Assembly: GCA_037957365.1 (NCBI GenBank)
Contig: JARHVA010004907.1
Span: 305,001-369,000 of the forward strand
DNA: 64,000 bases
Origin: Torreya grandis
Lineage: Eukaryota; Streptophyta; Pinopsida; Cupressales; Taxaceae
Reading direction: 5' to 3'
In this document: piece by piece, positions 25,312-38,868 of the stretch
Numbering within the stretch: position 1 is the first letter of the stretch
How the letters are laid out: each line of letters begins with the position of its first letter
The notes under the pieces: generated by a model
Databases searched by the model: none
The model's input: only the letters and a program-made list of their open reading frames with translations
What the model was told of the DNA's origin: nothing
Program-made: the position numbers and the translations under genes

Positions 25312-26010
25312 AGAAGTTTTAATTAGAAGATAAGTTTGTTGATTATACTGAGAGGATGGGGTAGTTGATGTAGGTTTGCTTTGAGAAGAAGTGTTGAGAT
25401 AATTTTGAGTATCATTGGTGATAGGTAAATAATTTAGAGGGATGGTATAAATGGTATGAGAAGTGTTATCTGAGGGAGGTGTTAAAATTGGCTCATCAAA
25501 GGAGATGAGGTCTTCTTACCCTAACTCCATTAAGTGAGTTGGAGAAGATTATTAGATAACATGAAATGTGTGAGATAATTGAGGTGTGTGGATAGGTTAA
25601 GGATCAATGAAAGTAACCAACCTTCACATGTTAGTCATATTGACCACATTCTATTTATGAGTTGGGTTAAGAAGACTATCAACATTATTGGTAGAATGGG
25701 TAGGCTTGTCTTGGTTATCTTGGTGATTTGGAAAATGATCTTTATAGATGTCTAAATAAGCATTAACCTAGTTCAAAGTTTTATATTTAGTTTATGTTTC
25801 ATGGGATTTGAAGGCAATGTCATATGCTTGTTGGTATTTATGAATGATAGAATCATGGTCAAAATTGGTACCAAGAAGGAAATCCATATCCAAATTATGA
25901 AGCTACCTACATGTCTCATGAGAATCATCCCAACTAATGTGAAACCAAAAAAAATTATTGGGATTGTACCAAGATTTCATGGGTCAAGTGGGATCAATTT
26001 CTCATGGTAG
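25312..26010 (-). pseudogene. C-terminal gag with zinc knuckle of element A
   Basis: Minus-strand gag fragment between elements E and B. At about 25,990-25,880 it reads SWYNPNNFFWFHISWDDSHE, then T-C-R-x-L-H-N-L, matching the (W/F)YNP...C-x-F-H...H-S/D-E-x-C...L style of Tat-type gag with the first Cys replaced by Phe. It continues DMDFLLGTNFDHDSIIHKYQ. The rest, to 25,312, is a poorly conserved linker with stops. The gag core belonging to it is at 63,432-64,000, on the other side of B. Confidence 0.68.
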
Positions 26011-26015
26011 AGGCT

Positions 26016-29000
26016 TATTAGAAATATGATTATCATTGATGTCAAAAGGGACATTATGAGCATGACATTGATGTTCAAGATTGTATATGGTGATTAGAGA
26101 ATATGTAAAGGATCCTATTAGAGGTCAAGACTAATTGGAATGCTTGTGTGTATGATTGAAATTCATTCAATTCTTCACATAGATCATTTAGACATTTTGG
26201 GTCTATGATAGAAAAGTTGATAAGTCATTCTACTGATGTCACCATTTCCATGTGTGAATGAGTATGGAGGAGATGGTCACATGGTTATGATCACATTATT
26301 CCCTAGTAGTTATGAAATATATTTGAAGACATACAATGAAGTATAGTTGAAGATATGGGCATGCAAAGTTGGATACTAGGACAAAATCCACTAAGTTTAT
26401 ATACTTAGCCAATTTTGCAAAAAAAGCTAAACAAAACCAAGTAAGCATATTTATGAGGTCAACATTTATGCACATGGAGGTGTCATGACAAAATGATAAC
26501 ATGGGTCTGTTCATTTTTGTGCCTAGTTCATATGCATTAAATATTAGGTCATGTGATATAGCATGACAAAATTTAAGCTTGAGAAAATTAGGAATCCAAG
26601 GTATTTTGACAATGTTTTCCCATTCTTAGTCAATTTGTAGGTTGTAAGAAAATTTTGAAAATACATTTTTATGATGTCATATATTACATATATGAAAGCT
26701 TCAAGATTAATTAGATATATGGATGGAATCCCCTATGCAAGAGGATCATATGCACTAATTTTTAGGTCATTTGACTACGTGTGAAAATAATTATGCAAGT
26801 GCAAAGTTATCCTTCTAAGCATATTGAAATGGTCTCCATACTTAGACAAAATCTACATAAGGTCATGCAAAGTTATCATGATTTTATAAAGATCATCTAT
26901 ATACATTTACAAAATAAATAGATAGTATATATTTTATGGGTTTTTCATGAGCATCTTGAATATGTGGTATGTAGGATAAAAGGAAAATGAATGAGCTCAG
27001 AATTGAATTATCTTTACTCTTGGACTAGATAAGATTTCTTAGTAAAACCCTAAGGGTTTTAACCATGGCATCAACAATTAAAGTTATATTTTAATGTTGA
27101 ATTGGTATAGTTGAGAATCGATAACTTGAGTTATAACTTAAGTCCATATCATCATTAATAAATCAACCCCTCAACCTAACAATTACCGGCTTGAGTAGTG
27201 ATCAATGGACTTAATATTTCCTAAGTCTTAGACTTTAGATATTATTTGATCTTAATCAATAGCTATCACTTCATCATACAAAAATTATCCAATGAAGTGA
27301 AGCAAAATAAAAATTTCAAAGGATCCTCTAAGTAAATGTACTAGTGACAAGTGTCACATTCATGGAGCTTATAAAATAGAGACCCAGTTAACATAAAAAT
27401 TTTAGAGTTAATGTTTGAGATAGTTGGATGATCAATAGTTAGCACTTAATTAGACATTAGAGATCTAATGGAGTGCAATGAATTTAAAGTGTCAAAGGTC
27501 CCTCTGAGTGAATATTCTAATCCCAGGTGTCATGAACACATAAGTGTGTCAGATAGAGGACCAATGAGAGTGAGCCTATAAAATATAAATATTGATCTTG
27601 TAAAAAGACCTGATGGTGCATGGGTGATCATGCAAAGGAGATCCAATAAAGTGAATGGACTCAAATTCTATAAATTAATCGAGGTCTCTCAACACAGTGA
27701 TGATTTAAAGATCAAGTCTAAGAAGATCGATGGAGTAAAAGTGATCCAAAGATGTAGGAAGCAAAAAGATGAGGTTATAGTGTGTAAGTTTAAATACCAA
27801 GTCAAGGTAAAGTTCATGCAAGTTCAAATATTCAATGGCATGAAAAATATTGGATCAAAAAAATTGATGGGAATGTTTTGAAGATGATAAAGCTAAAGTT
27901 CAAAAGCGTACAAAGATCTAAAAAATAGTGTGAACCTATCAGAAGGTGGTTGAATAAATTAATTTTAAAGCTAATCCAATTTAATATAGGCCATCAGATC
28001 ATGTGCCAAAGTCAAGATCAATGACCATCATTTAAATTCATGTACAGACAAATGGTTAGTTATAGGAACATGTAATAATTTGCATATAAGTTCTATATCT
28101 CAACATAGACAATGAGATTGATCAGTCCAATGGATCAAATTTACATTAAAGAGCCTATGTATCAAAACCTGAGTCTAACAAATGCTATAGATAGTATAGA
28201 TACCTACAATCATAGTTTGATTCATGGAATCCAGATGTGGGAAACTTATAGTTTAAGTCATAATGAACTAGAGTCTAAAATTAGTATGATGTGTTAACGT
28301 TAAAGTGTGAACATATTGAAGATATGGAACCCTAATTCCATTGATTATGTATATGTCATCTAGGACACAGGTAGATGTTGTTGGATTTATTTGAATTGTG
28401 TCAAATAGAAAATATAGTGACATAAAGGCTGTAGAAAGAGATGAAGTGTGTCAAATAAATACATATATAGACATAAATAAAGAGAAGAAGAGAGGAAGAA
28501 TGGGACAAAGAGAATGTGTAGAGAATGAGAAGTTATATATTAGACTTGTAACAAAGAGAATAGAGTTGGATTAATTTATGAATCTATTTTTAATACTAGA
28601 GTTGTAGCTCCATAGATCTGATTGGTTAGTGCCATCAGATAAGATGAGTTAGTTCTTAGTTAGGGGATTGGTGTCTCCTTAAGGTTGGTGCCATTAAACA
28701 TTATAACTAGTGAGGTTAAGAAAAGTTGGTGCTCAGTTAGGGAGTTAGTGCTCTTAAACTAGGGGATTAGTGTCTTCTTAGGGTCAGTGCCCTTAAATAT
28801 GTAACCAGTGAGGTTTTTCTAGTGAGGCTTTAACTTTGAGGTTCGATTAGAATAGTATATTTTAGTAGTTATTCTTACCATGGTTTTTCCCTTTGGGTTT
28901 TCCACATATAAATCTGGTGTCATGTGTATTTGTGTGTATGTGATCCCTACATTTATCTTTTATTTTTTATATGATTTTGAGTTTGCTTTAAAAGGATTAA

Positions 29001-29060
29001 AGGACTAGTTTTAGTTGATCTACTGGTTCACCCCTCTCAGTAGATAGTTATGTTCCAACA
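26016..29060 (+). repeat. Left LTR of element B
   Basis: 3,045 bp, ending ATGTTCCAACA. Its partner starts TGTTGCAAATATGATTGTC at 32,798. Here the first bases have decayed to TATTAGAAATATGATTATC. Landmarks shared by both LTRs include 'cattttgggtctatgatag' and a pyrimidine-rich 'cacccctctcagtagatag' close to the 3' end. Positions 27,742-27,746 (TGATC) correspond to the place where C interrupts the other LTR. Confidence 0.88.
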
Positions 29061-29062
29061 AT

Positions 29063-29080
29063 TAGTATCAGAGCCTAGGG
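29063..29080 (+). promoter_or_regulatory. Primer binding site of element B (initiator tRNA-Met)
   Basis: TAGTATCAGAGCCTAGGG follows the LTR by two bases and matches the usual TGGTATCAGAGC copia site with one G-to-A change. Confidence 0.88.
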
Positions 29081-29132
29081 TTCTTTGAAAGAAGCTTAAT
29101 CGGCTTAAGTAGATATTGGAATAGTGAACATA

Positions 29133-31576
29133 ATGGCTAGCCAAGAAGGTTCTTCATCAAACAAAGCATCTCTCTTTAATGGATCTAACCATGCATTATG
29201 GAGCGTAAGAATGAAAGTGTATCTATCTTAATTAGGGTTTGATGTATGGATGTTTGTGGTAAATGGACATATAGCCCCTACTATAACTCCTACTAATCTA
29301 GATATCAAGAAGGCATATGAAAGCAATGCTAAGGCAAATAATGTTATTATTTTTGGACTTTTAAACTTAGAGTTTGTCAAAGTGATGTAGTGTTAAAATA
29401 CTCAAGATATATAGAACAAGTTGAAGATAATCTATGAATATGATGACAAGGTAAAGCAGGCCAAGCTACAAACATATAGAGGAATGTTTGAGAGTCTTAA
29501 AATGATTTAAGAAGAGAAGATCATAGACTACCTTATTAGGATAGATTAAATAGTCAATGCAATTAGAGGCCTTGGAGAAGAAATGAAAGAATCAATCATT
29601 GTCAAAAAGGTCCTCAGATCTTTTCCATCAAGGTATGATTCTAAAATATCTACAATAGAGGAAGAAAGAGATTTAGATAAGCTCACTATATATGAGTTAC
29701 ATGAAACTTTCATTTCTTATGAGATGAGAATGGGAGAAGCAGATACTCCTAAGAGAGAAGCTGCATTTAAAGCATCCAAGAAAGCAAAAGGAGAAGCATC
29801 TACATCTAGATTTGAGGAGACTGATGATGAAGAAGACAACTTTGTTTGAAAATTGAAAAGAGGATCTAGAAAGTACAAAGGTAAATTACCCTTTAAAAGT
29901 TTTAATTATGGTAAGGTAGGACATTTTGATGCTAAATGCCCTTATGAGAAAAATGATAAATCTAAACAAGAAGAGGGTGGAAAAATAATGAAACCCCACT
30001 ATTCCAAAAGGAGGAACTTATTTAAAAATAAAAAAGATTTTATATAAGAGAAGATAGTGACTCATTGGATGATGGTGATAGCTCAGATAATGACCATGAT
30101 TATACCTTTGTGGCTAAGGGAAATTAATCCTTGTTCATGGCATTAGAATCAACTTTTGTAGATCTAGATCAAGAAGAAGTTGAATACTCTAATGAATAAG
30201 AGGAAGATGAAGTAGACCTTCAGTGTGAGCTCATATGTGCTCTAGATGAGATTGATAATATGAGAAAAGAGAACTTAAGGCAGAAGAAACTTGGACAAAA
30301 AGAAATTAAAAAACTATCCAAAAGTCTTTAAATATCTAATCAAATGATAATAATCCTTAATACTCAAGTTGAAGAGGCTACAAGAATATAAGATGTAGTC
30401 AAAATTGAACTAAAATTCAAATATGATGAGTGTATAAGGTTATAAACAAAGAGCGTCTTTGAGAAAAGACATTGAAAAGGATAAAGAATAAATAACTAAA
30501 GGTTTTAATATAAAATGAGGATAAAATATTCTTGATGAATTGATCTTCTCTCAAAATCCATCAAAAGGTAAATTTGGTCTTGGATATGAAAAGGGGAAAA
30601 GTCCCATAACTAGTACATTTTCTATAATATATGACAATTTCAAAGTAGAAGGATTAGGATCAAAGAAAAGGAATGTCTCCAAAGATACAAAGATAAATAG
30701 TATAACTACTGATGAGAAGAAGGCTAAAGGAGAAAAGAAGCCTAAGGAAAGGAAAAAGAATAATGAGTCCATCTTTGCAAACTCAAGGAAGATACAAAAT
30801 ACAAAGGTAATTAATGTAGATAGTTAAACTAAGGTGAGAAGACTAGTAAGGAAACCCAATGCTATGAACATTTATTCCTCATCTTTTTATGGTTATTGTT
30901 ATAACTGTAATCAGTTTGGTCATAAAGCTAGTAAATGTAGAGTTATACCTACAAGGAGAATCAACTTTGTAAGCAAAAATTCATTTTCACCCTTAGTAGA
31001 TACAAATGTAATGTGTTATAATTGTAACAATTTTGGTCACATAGCTAAACAATGTAGAACAAGCAATGTAAGATCAAAATTTCAAAGTAAGAAGAAAGGC
31101 ATGCCTCCTAGTGTGAACAAAGGTTCACAAGTCTCTAAAAGGGAGAAAAATAGGACATTTAAGAAACCTAAGAATGTATGTAAAGTTAAATATCAAGCCA
31201 TGATGGAGAATTTTATAGAGGTTGGAGAATGCCAAGATCTCTCAATTTCTACTCATGTTAAAGATGAAAAGACCAAGCCAAGGAGAAGACCAAGGTGTTG
31301 ATTGAGGCTAGTTCTGAAGTGAGTATAGATTTATGTGAACATCATACTATTATTGAGTAACTTTCATGCATATAAAATGAGTTTTTTGTGCCTAGTGATG
31401 AGATTTTGAGATATAAGGAAGATTCATCAGATGAAATGGTATGTCATGAATCCATGTTATCTCCATGTATTGTTAATCTAAATGAGAATATCATAGTGGA
31501 TGAGCATGTTACTTTTCTTAAGCCTAAGAAGAAGAAGAAGAACCAAAATCATAATATGATCAAGGAGAAAAAATAA
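29133..31576 (+). pseudogene. Copia-type gag with three zinc-knuckle positions
   Basis: Gag of a Ty1/copia element. It begins at the ATG at 29,133 (MASQEGSSSNKASLFNG, then A-L-W-S-V-R-M-K-V-Y-L). The UBN2-type gag domain continues to about 29,850 (KVLRSFPSRYDSKISTIEE, LTIYELHETFISYEMRM). A first knuckle at about 29,895-29,945 reads FKSFNYGKVGHFDAKCPY and has lost two cysteines. A charged, probably coiled-coil stretch and GLGYEKGKSP follow (to about 30,620). The open stretch 30,834-31,301 then carries two intact CCHC knuckles, CYNCNQFGHKASKC and CYNCNNFGHIAKQC. Stops occur at several former Gln or Trp codons. A protease or integrase should follow but does not. Confidence 0.88.
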
Positions 31577-32785
31577 TATGAGGAGTTATGGGTAACTCTT
31601 GATTTCATTTTGTTTTAAGACATTGTGAATTAAGGTGTCTCTATCTATGCTTCTTATGAGACCCCTTTTAGTGGAGAAGCAAGTGATGTCTGCTACAAAT
31701 AAAAACTCAATCAGGTTGTGATAATGAATTTCTCAAATCAAGTCAAGTGATGTGTATGTAGTGTATGTAGGGAAAAAATTATTGCTTAAATGTGATATAA
31801 TGAGATTAGATTACATATGACATATATGTCTGTAGGTTTTGTTGGCATAAGGGTTCTAATGCAATAAAACCTTGACATGGTGTATCTTGTGTTGTAAAAT
31901 GAGTTAGATCACCAAAATTAGGGAACATGTGTAAAATGATGATATACATGTGACAAATGAATTTATGGTGTGATATAGGCAGTCGTTTGGTGCAAATATG
32001 GAGCATAAAGTTAGGGGGAGCTAACTTAGATAACTTGAATGGCTTAAATAACTATACATGATGTGAAAAAAAGCATATGTGAGATGTTTTAGTCATGATT
32101 GAAAGATAAGGTGTTGTCTCTATATATGTTAACTCAAGTAGGTTGAGATGATGACTTGAAAAAACCAAGTCAGGTACATAGACAGTGTATTGAATCCTCA
32201 TGCATAAAAAAGTGGGAGTTTTGTAATTGGTCAGGTCCTAGGATTAGAGGACTATGAATGGAGACCTGAAGATGCTCAATTGATGTAATGAGACAAAATT
32301 TGGGAGTGATAGATCCTAAATCACATCACTAGATACTAGTGTTGGAGCATAAGTCTATAAGAAGGATCATAAGGACCCTACTGACCCTTAGAAGAAGAGA
32401 AAAAGTAACTTAAGTATGTATATTTTGTAAATTTATAATGATTTTATGGTTGCAGGTTCTTAGAAAAAATCCATTATGCGATAAAAGGGGAGAAAACTTC
32501 ATAAAAATAGTGAGAAGGAGTCCCTTTTCCATTGATGTCAAAGGAGAATAAAAAGGACAAATTCTCTTTGTAAAATTTTGGAGAGAAAGTACAAATGCTC
32601 TCTATAAAAGTTTGGAAGAGTAGAACAAGTGTCCAAGATTAGTTTAGGAAAATATTCTATTGCCTAAGGGGGAGAAAGTATGGTATGAAAAACATTAGTT
32701 CATACTCATCAAAAGATAATGCAAGCAATGCCAAACAAAGAGCAACGTATTAGAAGATCAGAGCATTTAGTTTACCATTAATGAT
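31577..32785. other. Non-coding 3' interior of element B
   Basis: No pol domain is recognisable on either strand in these 1.2 kb. It is where a complete copia element would need about 3.5 kb of pol. The sequence is A+G-rich on the plus strand toward the end and runs into the polypurine tract. Confidence 0.65.
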
Positions 32786-32797
32786 AAAGGGAGAGAT
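32786..32797 (+). other. Polypurine tract of element B
   Basis: AAAGGGAGAGAT directly before the right LTR start TGTTG, typical for copia elements. Confidence 0.85.
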
Positions 32798-34491
32798 TGT
32801 TGCAAATATGATTGTCATTGTTTTCAAAAGGGACATTATAAGCATGTAATTGATGTTCAATATTATATATGGCAATTAGAGGATATGAAAATGATCATAA
32901 CAAAGTTCAAGAATGATTGGAATGCTTTTGTGCATGATTGGAATTCATTCGGTTCTTCACATTGATCATCTAGACATTTTGGGTCTATGATAGAAAAGAT
33001 GAGAAGGCATTTTTCTAACATCACCAAAACCATGTGTGAATGAGTATGGGGGAGATGGTCACATGGTTATGATATCATTAGTCTCTAGTAGTTATACACC
33101 CTATTTGAAGACATGTAATGAAGCATAGTTGAAGATATGGGCATGCAAAGTTGGCTACTTGGATAAAATCCACTAAATTTTTATACCTAGCCAAATTTTC
33201 AAAATGGGATAAACAAAGCCAAGTAAGAATATTGATGAGGTCAAAATTTTCACACATGGAAGTGTTAGGATAAAATTATCACATGGGTATATTCATTTTT
33301 ATGCCTAGTTTATATGCACTATTACATAGCGTAAAAAAAGATATGCTTGAGCAAAGTAGGGCTTCAAGGCATTTTGACAGTGTTTTCCCATAGTCAATTT
33401 ATAGATTGTAATAAAAAGCTAATAATAAATTTTGATGATGTCATATCTTTTATGTATAAAATATTTAGGAGCAATTGGATATATGGATGAAATACCCTAT
33501 GTAAAAGGATCATATGCACTAATTTTCTGGTCATCTGACTAATTTTGATAGGAGTTATGTAGGTACAAAGTTAGCCTTCCAAGCATATTGAAATGGTCTC
33601 CACACTTAGACAAAATATGCACAAGGTCATGCAAAGTTGTCATGATTTTACAAATATCATCTATGCACATTTACAAAAGAAACATATTGTATATATGTTA
33701 TGGGTTTTTCATGAGCATCTTGAATATGTGATCCATAGGCTCAAAGGAGAAAGAATGAGCTCAAAATTCAATTATATTTGCTCTCAGATTGGATAGGGTT
33801 TTATCCATGACATCAACAAGTAAATTTCTATTTTAATATTGACTTGGTATAGTTAGGAACTGGTAACTTAAGTTATGAATTAAGTCCATATCATCTTTAA
33901 GGAACCAGCTCCTCAACCTAACAATTACCAACTCGAGTAGTGATCAATGGACTTAATATTTCCTAAGTCTTAGATTTTATATTATGTCCAAGATTGATCA
34001 ATTGATATAACTTCATTTTACATAGATGATCTAATGAAGTGAAGGAAAGCCAAATTGTCAAAGGCTCTTCCGAATAAACACACTAGTGACAAGTGTCACA
34101 TTCATGAAACTTGTCAAACAAAGACCCAATGAGCATAGGCTTGTAAGAGTTAATTTTCAATCAAATTGGAAGATCAATTGTTAGCACTTAATCAAATATG
34201 AGAGATCCAAAAGAGTTAAATGAATTTAAAGTGTCAAAGGTCCCTCTAACTGAATGCACTAATGCCAAGTGTCATGAGCACATGAGTCTATTAGATAGAG
34301 GACCAATGAGAGTGAGCTTGTTAAATATAAATATTGATATTGTCAAAGATCTAATAGTGCACAAGTGATCATGTAATGGATATCTAATGGAGTGAATGGA
34401 TTCAAATTATATAAAGTGATCAAGGTCTATTGACATAATGATGAGTTAAATGCCAGGAAAGTCTAAGAAGATTGATATAGCAAAAGCAAAT
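32798..34491 (+). repeat. Right LTR of element B, first part
   Basis: 1,694 bp matching 26,016 to about 27,741 of the left LTR. It stops where element C begins and resumes at 62,103. Confidence 0.88.
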
Positions 34492-35808
34492 TGTAGAAAT
34501 CAAAAGTCTACACACTATGATTCCAAATGTCAAAATTCCCTTGGACCACCTTAGGACCCCTTTGGGACCAATATTTACCCTTTGAATACTAACCAAGCCC
34601 AACCTATAGTTAATTTGACCAAGGACGATGACCAACAGTCACCTTGACCATCGATGATCAAGGTGCACATCCTTAACCACCATGTAAGCAACCTACCTTG
34701 ATTTTTAAAAAATAGCTCATCTAAATCCATGTGCAAGCCATTGCATGTGCGAGTTAAAATTAGAAGGCCTAGTTAATGTCTTGTTGCAATTCTCTTACCT
34801 TGCCTATAAGAAGAGAGAATAAGGAAGGTGAAATCCATCTATAATTGTTATCAAGAGCTTACACATCTAGAGTTCCTTTGTTTTTTAGGACAATCATCAT
34901 AAATAATCTAATGATCCAACCATCATGTTAGAGAGCCAACTTATCATCACCACTCTATCAAAGTGTCAAGTACCCTTACTCTACTAGAATCATGTCAGAC
35001 TCTACCAATGAGTTAACCACCTCAAACACCCACTCGATCAACTTTATTCAAGATAAGTAATTGTTTTCTAGTATTTAATTACTTTATTTATATTTTACAC
35101 TCAGCCTATCACTAACCCATCTTCTAAAATCAAACCTTTTTATCCCATTAATCAACTATTTACCAACCCAGACCTACACATAGTAATCATTGATAGTTTT
35201 CTCAACTATTAATGGTCTGCCCAACCATCGATGGTCATCTTGACTGTTGATGGTCACCCTAACCATTGATGGTCACACCAACCACTAATGGTCACTTGGT
35301 AGGAAATAACAAGTTATTTTCACCCTCATAACCCCCCAACCAAATCTAGTTTTCTATGTCCCTACCTATTCATAGACCCCTACCTAATTTTTTGAAGCAG
35401 ACCTAAGCCATTTAGCACTAGTACTGACTTGTGTATCACTATATTAGTCATTTATAGTCTATTTCTTTATCAAACATTTATTTTATTCAATTTTAGTACC
35501 TTTTGATTATTTATGCAAGTAATTTATATTTTATTTATAAATTTAATTATTTAAAATATGTTGATTGACAACCCCCAAAGAAGCTCTTGCTTCCATGATC
35601 TAGCTAACGCTAGGCAATCCACTTATATATCTTTCTAACCAACCATTTACTTTAGTGATGTCTTATTTATAGTTCATCCTCTCAATCCAAACAAGAGCTC
35701 TTCATATTCATCTAATTCAACATACACATAATCAAACATGTTTTTTAACCATACTCATATTTAGTTTCTTCTTCTTCCTTGAAATATAAGCTAAAATTCA
35801 CTAAAACA
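34492..35808 (+). repeat. Left LTR of element C
   Basis: 1,317 bp, starting TGTAGAAATCAAAAGTCTAC. The pair is 60,795-62,102 (TGTAGACATTAGAAGTATAC). It ends near AAAACA. It contains a 19-bp palindromic repeat array and, near 34,640, a shorter piece of the same repeat. I could not match the bases after it to a known primer binding site. Confidence 0.9.
35193..35306. repeat. 19-bp palindromic tandem array in LTR of C
   Basis: Six units at 19-base spacing, with the repeated word ATGGTC and the preceding AACCATCG or AACCATTG. Each unit junction forms a palindrome of the type ACCATCGATGGT. Confidence 0.88.
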
Positions 35809-36605
35809 TTATGACATGCTCGATGGGACCTTGAGTAATTAATTTTGTTTTATTTTATTTGCATTTGTATGCTCTTCTCTCTATCTGTGCTCATTAATGA
35901 AACTAAAATTTCTTTTGAGTTTAAAATTAAGTGCATCCATTGTTTACTTCTAATTTTTGCTCACTTTAAATTAAATCACAATAATTTTATCATAGCATCA
36001 CTTTTGTTTCACACACCAAACCAAACCACCTTCATCAATTAAACATAAAAAAAACTTGAGACAAGGTCTAACTATGATTTTATCACCTAGCAGTCACCTT
36101 ACCCTTTCCTAGTAATCTTAATTAGAGGTCATTACCAAGGGGAAAACCAACTCAGCTCTCTAGTTGAGTATAAACTCTATAAATTAGTATATATTAGATA
36201 AGCACTTGACACCCTTATCATTGTGGTGTGTGAAGTGAGGGGGTAGGCCCTAATACCAAGACACATATTAATTCCCAACCTAGATCATTTTAAGAAACCA
36301 AACAACCCAAAACCAATAATAGATTTTTCTTATAGTACCTGATCTACAAGCCAACTTCTATCACACATTCTCAAAACTTAAGGTATAAGCCAAAAGTGAG
36401 ATTAAAATTAACCACAAGATTTTAACATACTATAGTGTGTGTTGGATTTCCTTGATCATTTTATTTCTTTCTCTCTATTTGAGATGTAAGACTCTTTGTG
36501 TTATTCTTTCATCCTACTTACACGGTTCTTACTCATCAATAATGAAGAGACTTAACAAGTCAGGACCCATCTATAGATTATCTAGTATCCTCTACCTCTT
36601 CATCT
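35809..36605. other. 5' leader of element C
   Basis: No gene recognised between the LTR and gag. The short open stretches here (for example 35,845-36,042) have no recognisable features. Confidence 0.5.
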
Positions 36606-38072
36606 ATGGAGTATATCTTAGATGATAAGATTTCTCCTTATCATTCTGATGCCTCTAGTGTGCCTTGCATAGTCTCCCAAGGTGACCCAAACTTTGTACC
36701 CTTTTTAGATAATAACTTGATAGCTTTACAACATTATCTTAGCATAATATCTCACCATACATCAATTTTGGAACCACTGATCGATCCGCCCTATGGCATG
36801 CCATTGGGATTTTTAGGAAACTCTTCTATTGATGCTATCACCCCCTAACCATTAGTTACTTAGGCATCTGCCTCAACTAAAAATCCATATGACACAACCA
36901 AAAAAAACTAGCCAACTCAACCTTCTAACACCAAAACACCTCTTAGCCTAACTAAAAAATCTTACAACATGACCACCACCCAACCTTTATCTACCCATAC
37001 CCTAATCACTATTGGATTACCCACTACCACCATCACTACCATTCCATTAGCTACCCTTACTCTGGTTTAAAACATAGTAACACTAATACCTTCTACCTTA
37101 CCACCTATCACTATCAGGGTTACCACTTATCCCTTACCTCTGACTCAACCACCTATGCCCACTCAGTAGTACATACCCTCTACCCAACCACCAGTGATCA
37201 CATATTCATATGTGGCTTTGACCCAACCACTTGTGGCTACTTACCCATATGTGGAAAATGTTCAACCTATGGAAAATTATCAATATGTCACTCAACCCCA
37301 ACCATAATATGCACCTTACAACCCTTTAGGTGCACCACCCTCAATATACCTAATGAATATTCTCATGGATAAGATGACTACCTTAGATTCATCCATTTCT
37401 AGGGCTTATAATCTCCTATATTCTGACTAGATCTGTAATGATCCCATCTACCCATGTATGCTTATCATATCATATCCTCCTCAATGGGAACTTCCTAAGT
37501 TCTCCAAGTTTTAAAGTAAGGAGGATCCATAGAAACACCATAGGGCATTCAAGCATTCATGTTCTTTGATTGCCTATGATGATGTCCTCCTCCATAATTT
37601 TCCTATGTCTTTGTCATGATTGGGATTGGATTGGTATAGTGCCTTAACCAAGCATTCCATCATCTCTTTCACCTAATTGGTTCAAACTTTCTTGGATCAA
37701 TTTTTGATAAATATCTCCAAGAAGGTTTCCATCACTGACCTCTACTCTATCTAGTAGTTTGATGATGAATGTAATGCTAATTTTGTATCTCATTAGTGGA
37801 TCTCAATCAAACAACTCTCCTTTTCCTTACCCCAACTTGAATTGATTGAATTCTTTGTTTGGAAATGTTCCAAGCACATCTCTTCTACATTGAATATTCA
37901 AAGCTTCCAAACCCCTATCTTACCAACCAAAATGATGAAGGCCTCTACCAACCCAATAATTCCTCAACCATTAGAGGCACCTAAACCCCATGCAACCAAA
38001 TCACCTTCTCCATCCAAGCTAACCAAACTAAATAATAACCTTGGCACCTTCCCTACATAGAGTCTTAACCAC
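36606..38072 (+). pseudogene. Gag of element C, N-terminal part
   Basis: Structural polyprotein of a Tat-type element, interrupted by D. The N-terminal half is rich in Pro and Thr (about 36,850-37,330), with repeated Q-P-P/Y-V phrases. The gag core starts at about 37,470 with YPPQWELPKFSKF, then KHHRAFKHSCSLIAYDDVLL, then LDWYSALTKHSIISFT, and V-Q-T-F-L-D-Q-F. This is the usual W-Y-x-x-L...I-x-x-W/F order of retrotransposon gag. It ends in a P-K-P-H-A-T-K-S basic linker and breaks at the D insertion. The reading resumes at 50,438. Several TAG/TAA codons stand where Gln or Trp is expected. Confidence 0.78.
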
Positions 38073-38077
38073 CCATA
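38073..38077 (+). repeat. Target site duplication of element D, left copy
   Basis: CCATA, identical to 50,433-50,437. Confidence 0.95.
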
Positions 38078-38401
38078 TGATGAGGCTAGGATATGTCTGT
38101 TAAATGTATAATAAATGACCTCATCTTACTCTCTCTTTTTATTAATTTTGACTACATTTTGTGACTTTTATTTGATCTGATATTAGTTAGGATGTAATTG
38201 TCCATATTTTGTTCATTGTGATTCTAATGTTTAAAAGCTCTATAATTCCTAACAAAGTGTTTTGGAAAATACAAGTTTATAATAAAATAGGTCATCATCA
38301 GGCTGAAGAACAAATATGAAGTGGATTGCATGTTTTTGGAAGCATTGGAATCAATACAGCTTAGTTTTAGAACTCCACCATGCTATTACAAGTTTTGTCA
38401 C

Positions 38402-38548
38402 TTAGTTCCAAAACTTTCAAAGTTAATTTTGGAACTTTTGGATTTAGTTCTAAAATTTTCAAACTTAGTTCTGGAACTTTCAGACTTAGTTCTAGAACTC
38501 TATATTTAGCTCCAAAATTATCAAAATTAGTTCTAAAACTCCTGCAGA
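38402..38548 (+). repeat. 21-bp tandem array in left LTR of D, seven units
   Basis: Seven units of exactly 21 bases, each starting TTAG(or A)TTYTRGAAC or a variant. One plus-strand frame across it reads as heptads LVLKFSN, LVLELSD, LVLELYI. The same heptad pattern is encoded twice inside the element (42,367-42,492 and 46,183-46,245). Confidence 0.9.
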
Positions 38549-38828
38549 TAAGCTCCAAAACTTTCATGGTTAGACATGGAATGATTTATTTTAGTTTTAT
38601 AACTCTTCTAAAGTTTTGGAACTGATAAAGATCTATTCCAAATGGCTAGTGATCTGTCAAATCAATGATCTTATTAGTCAGGAGTAGACTTCCAATTTTC
38701 ATACTTATAGATCTAAGACACTATCACACAATTGTATATCCAACCATATTTTAATTCAACATCTATTCTAGGCATGATTCAGTTCTATCGTATCCGTGAA
38801 ATAGTTATTGCCATCAATGCACCACAAG

Positions 38829-38832
<4 letters not shown>

Positions 38833-38865
<33 letters not shown>
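38833..38865. repeat. (TA)n microsatellite in left LTR of D
   Basis: 33 bases of alternating AT. The right LTR has about 51 bases at the matching place (49,693-49,743). Confidence 0.95.

Positions 38866-38868
<3 letters not shown>

Noticed and set aside
35809..35840. Possible primer binding site after the left LTR of C
   Set aside because: The bases after the LTR do not resemble a tRNA 3' end complement that I can name, so no site is called.
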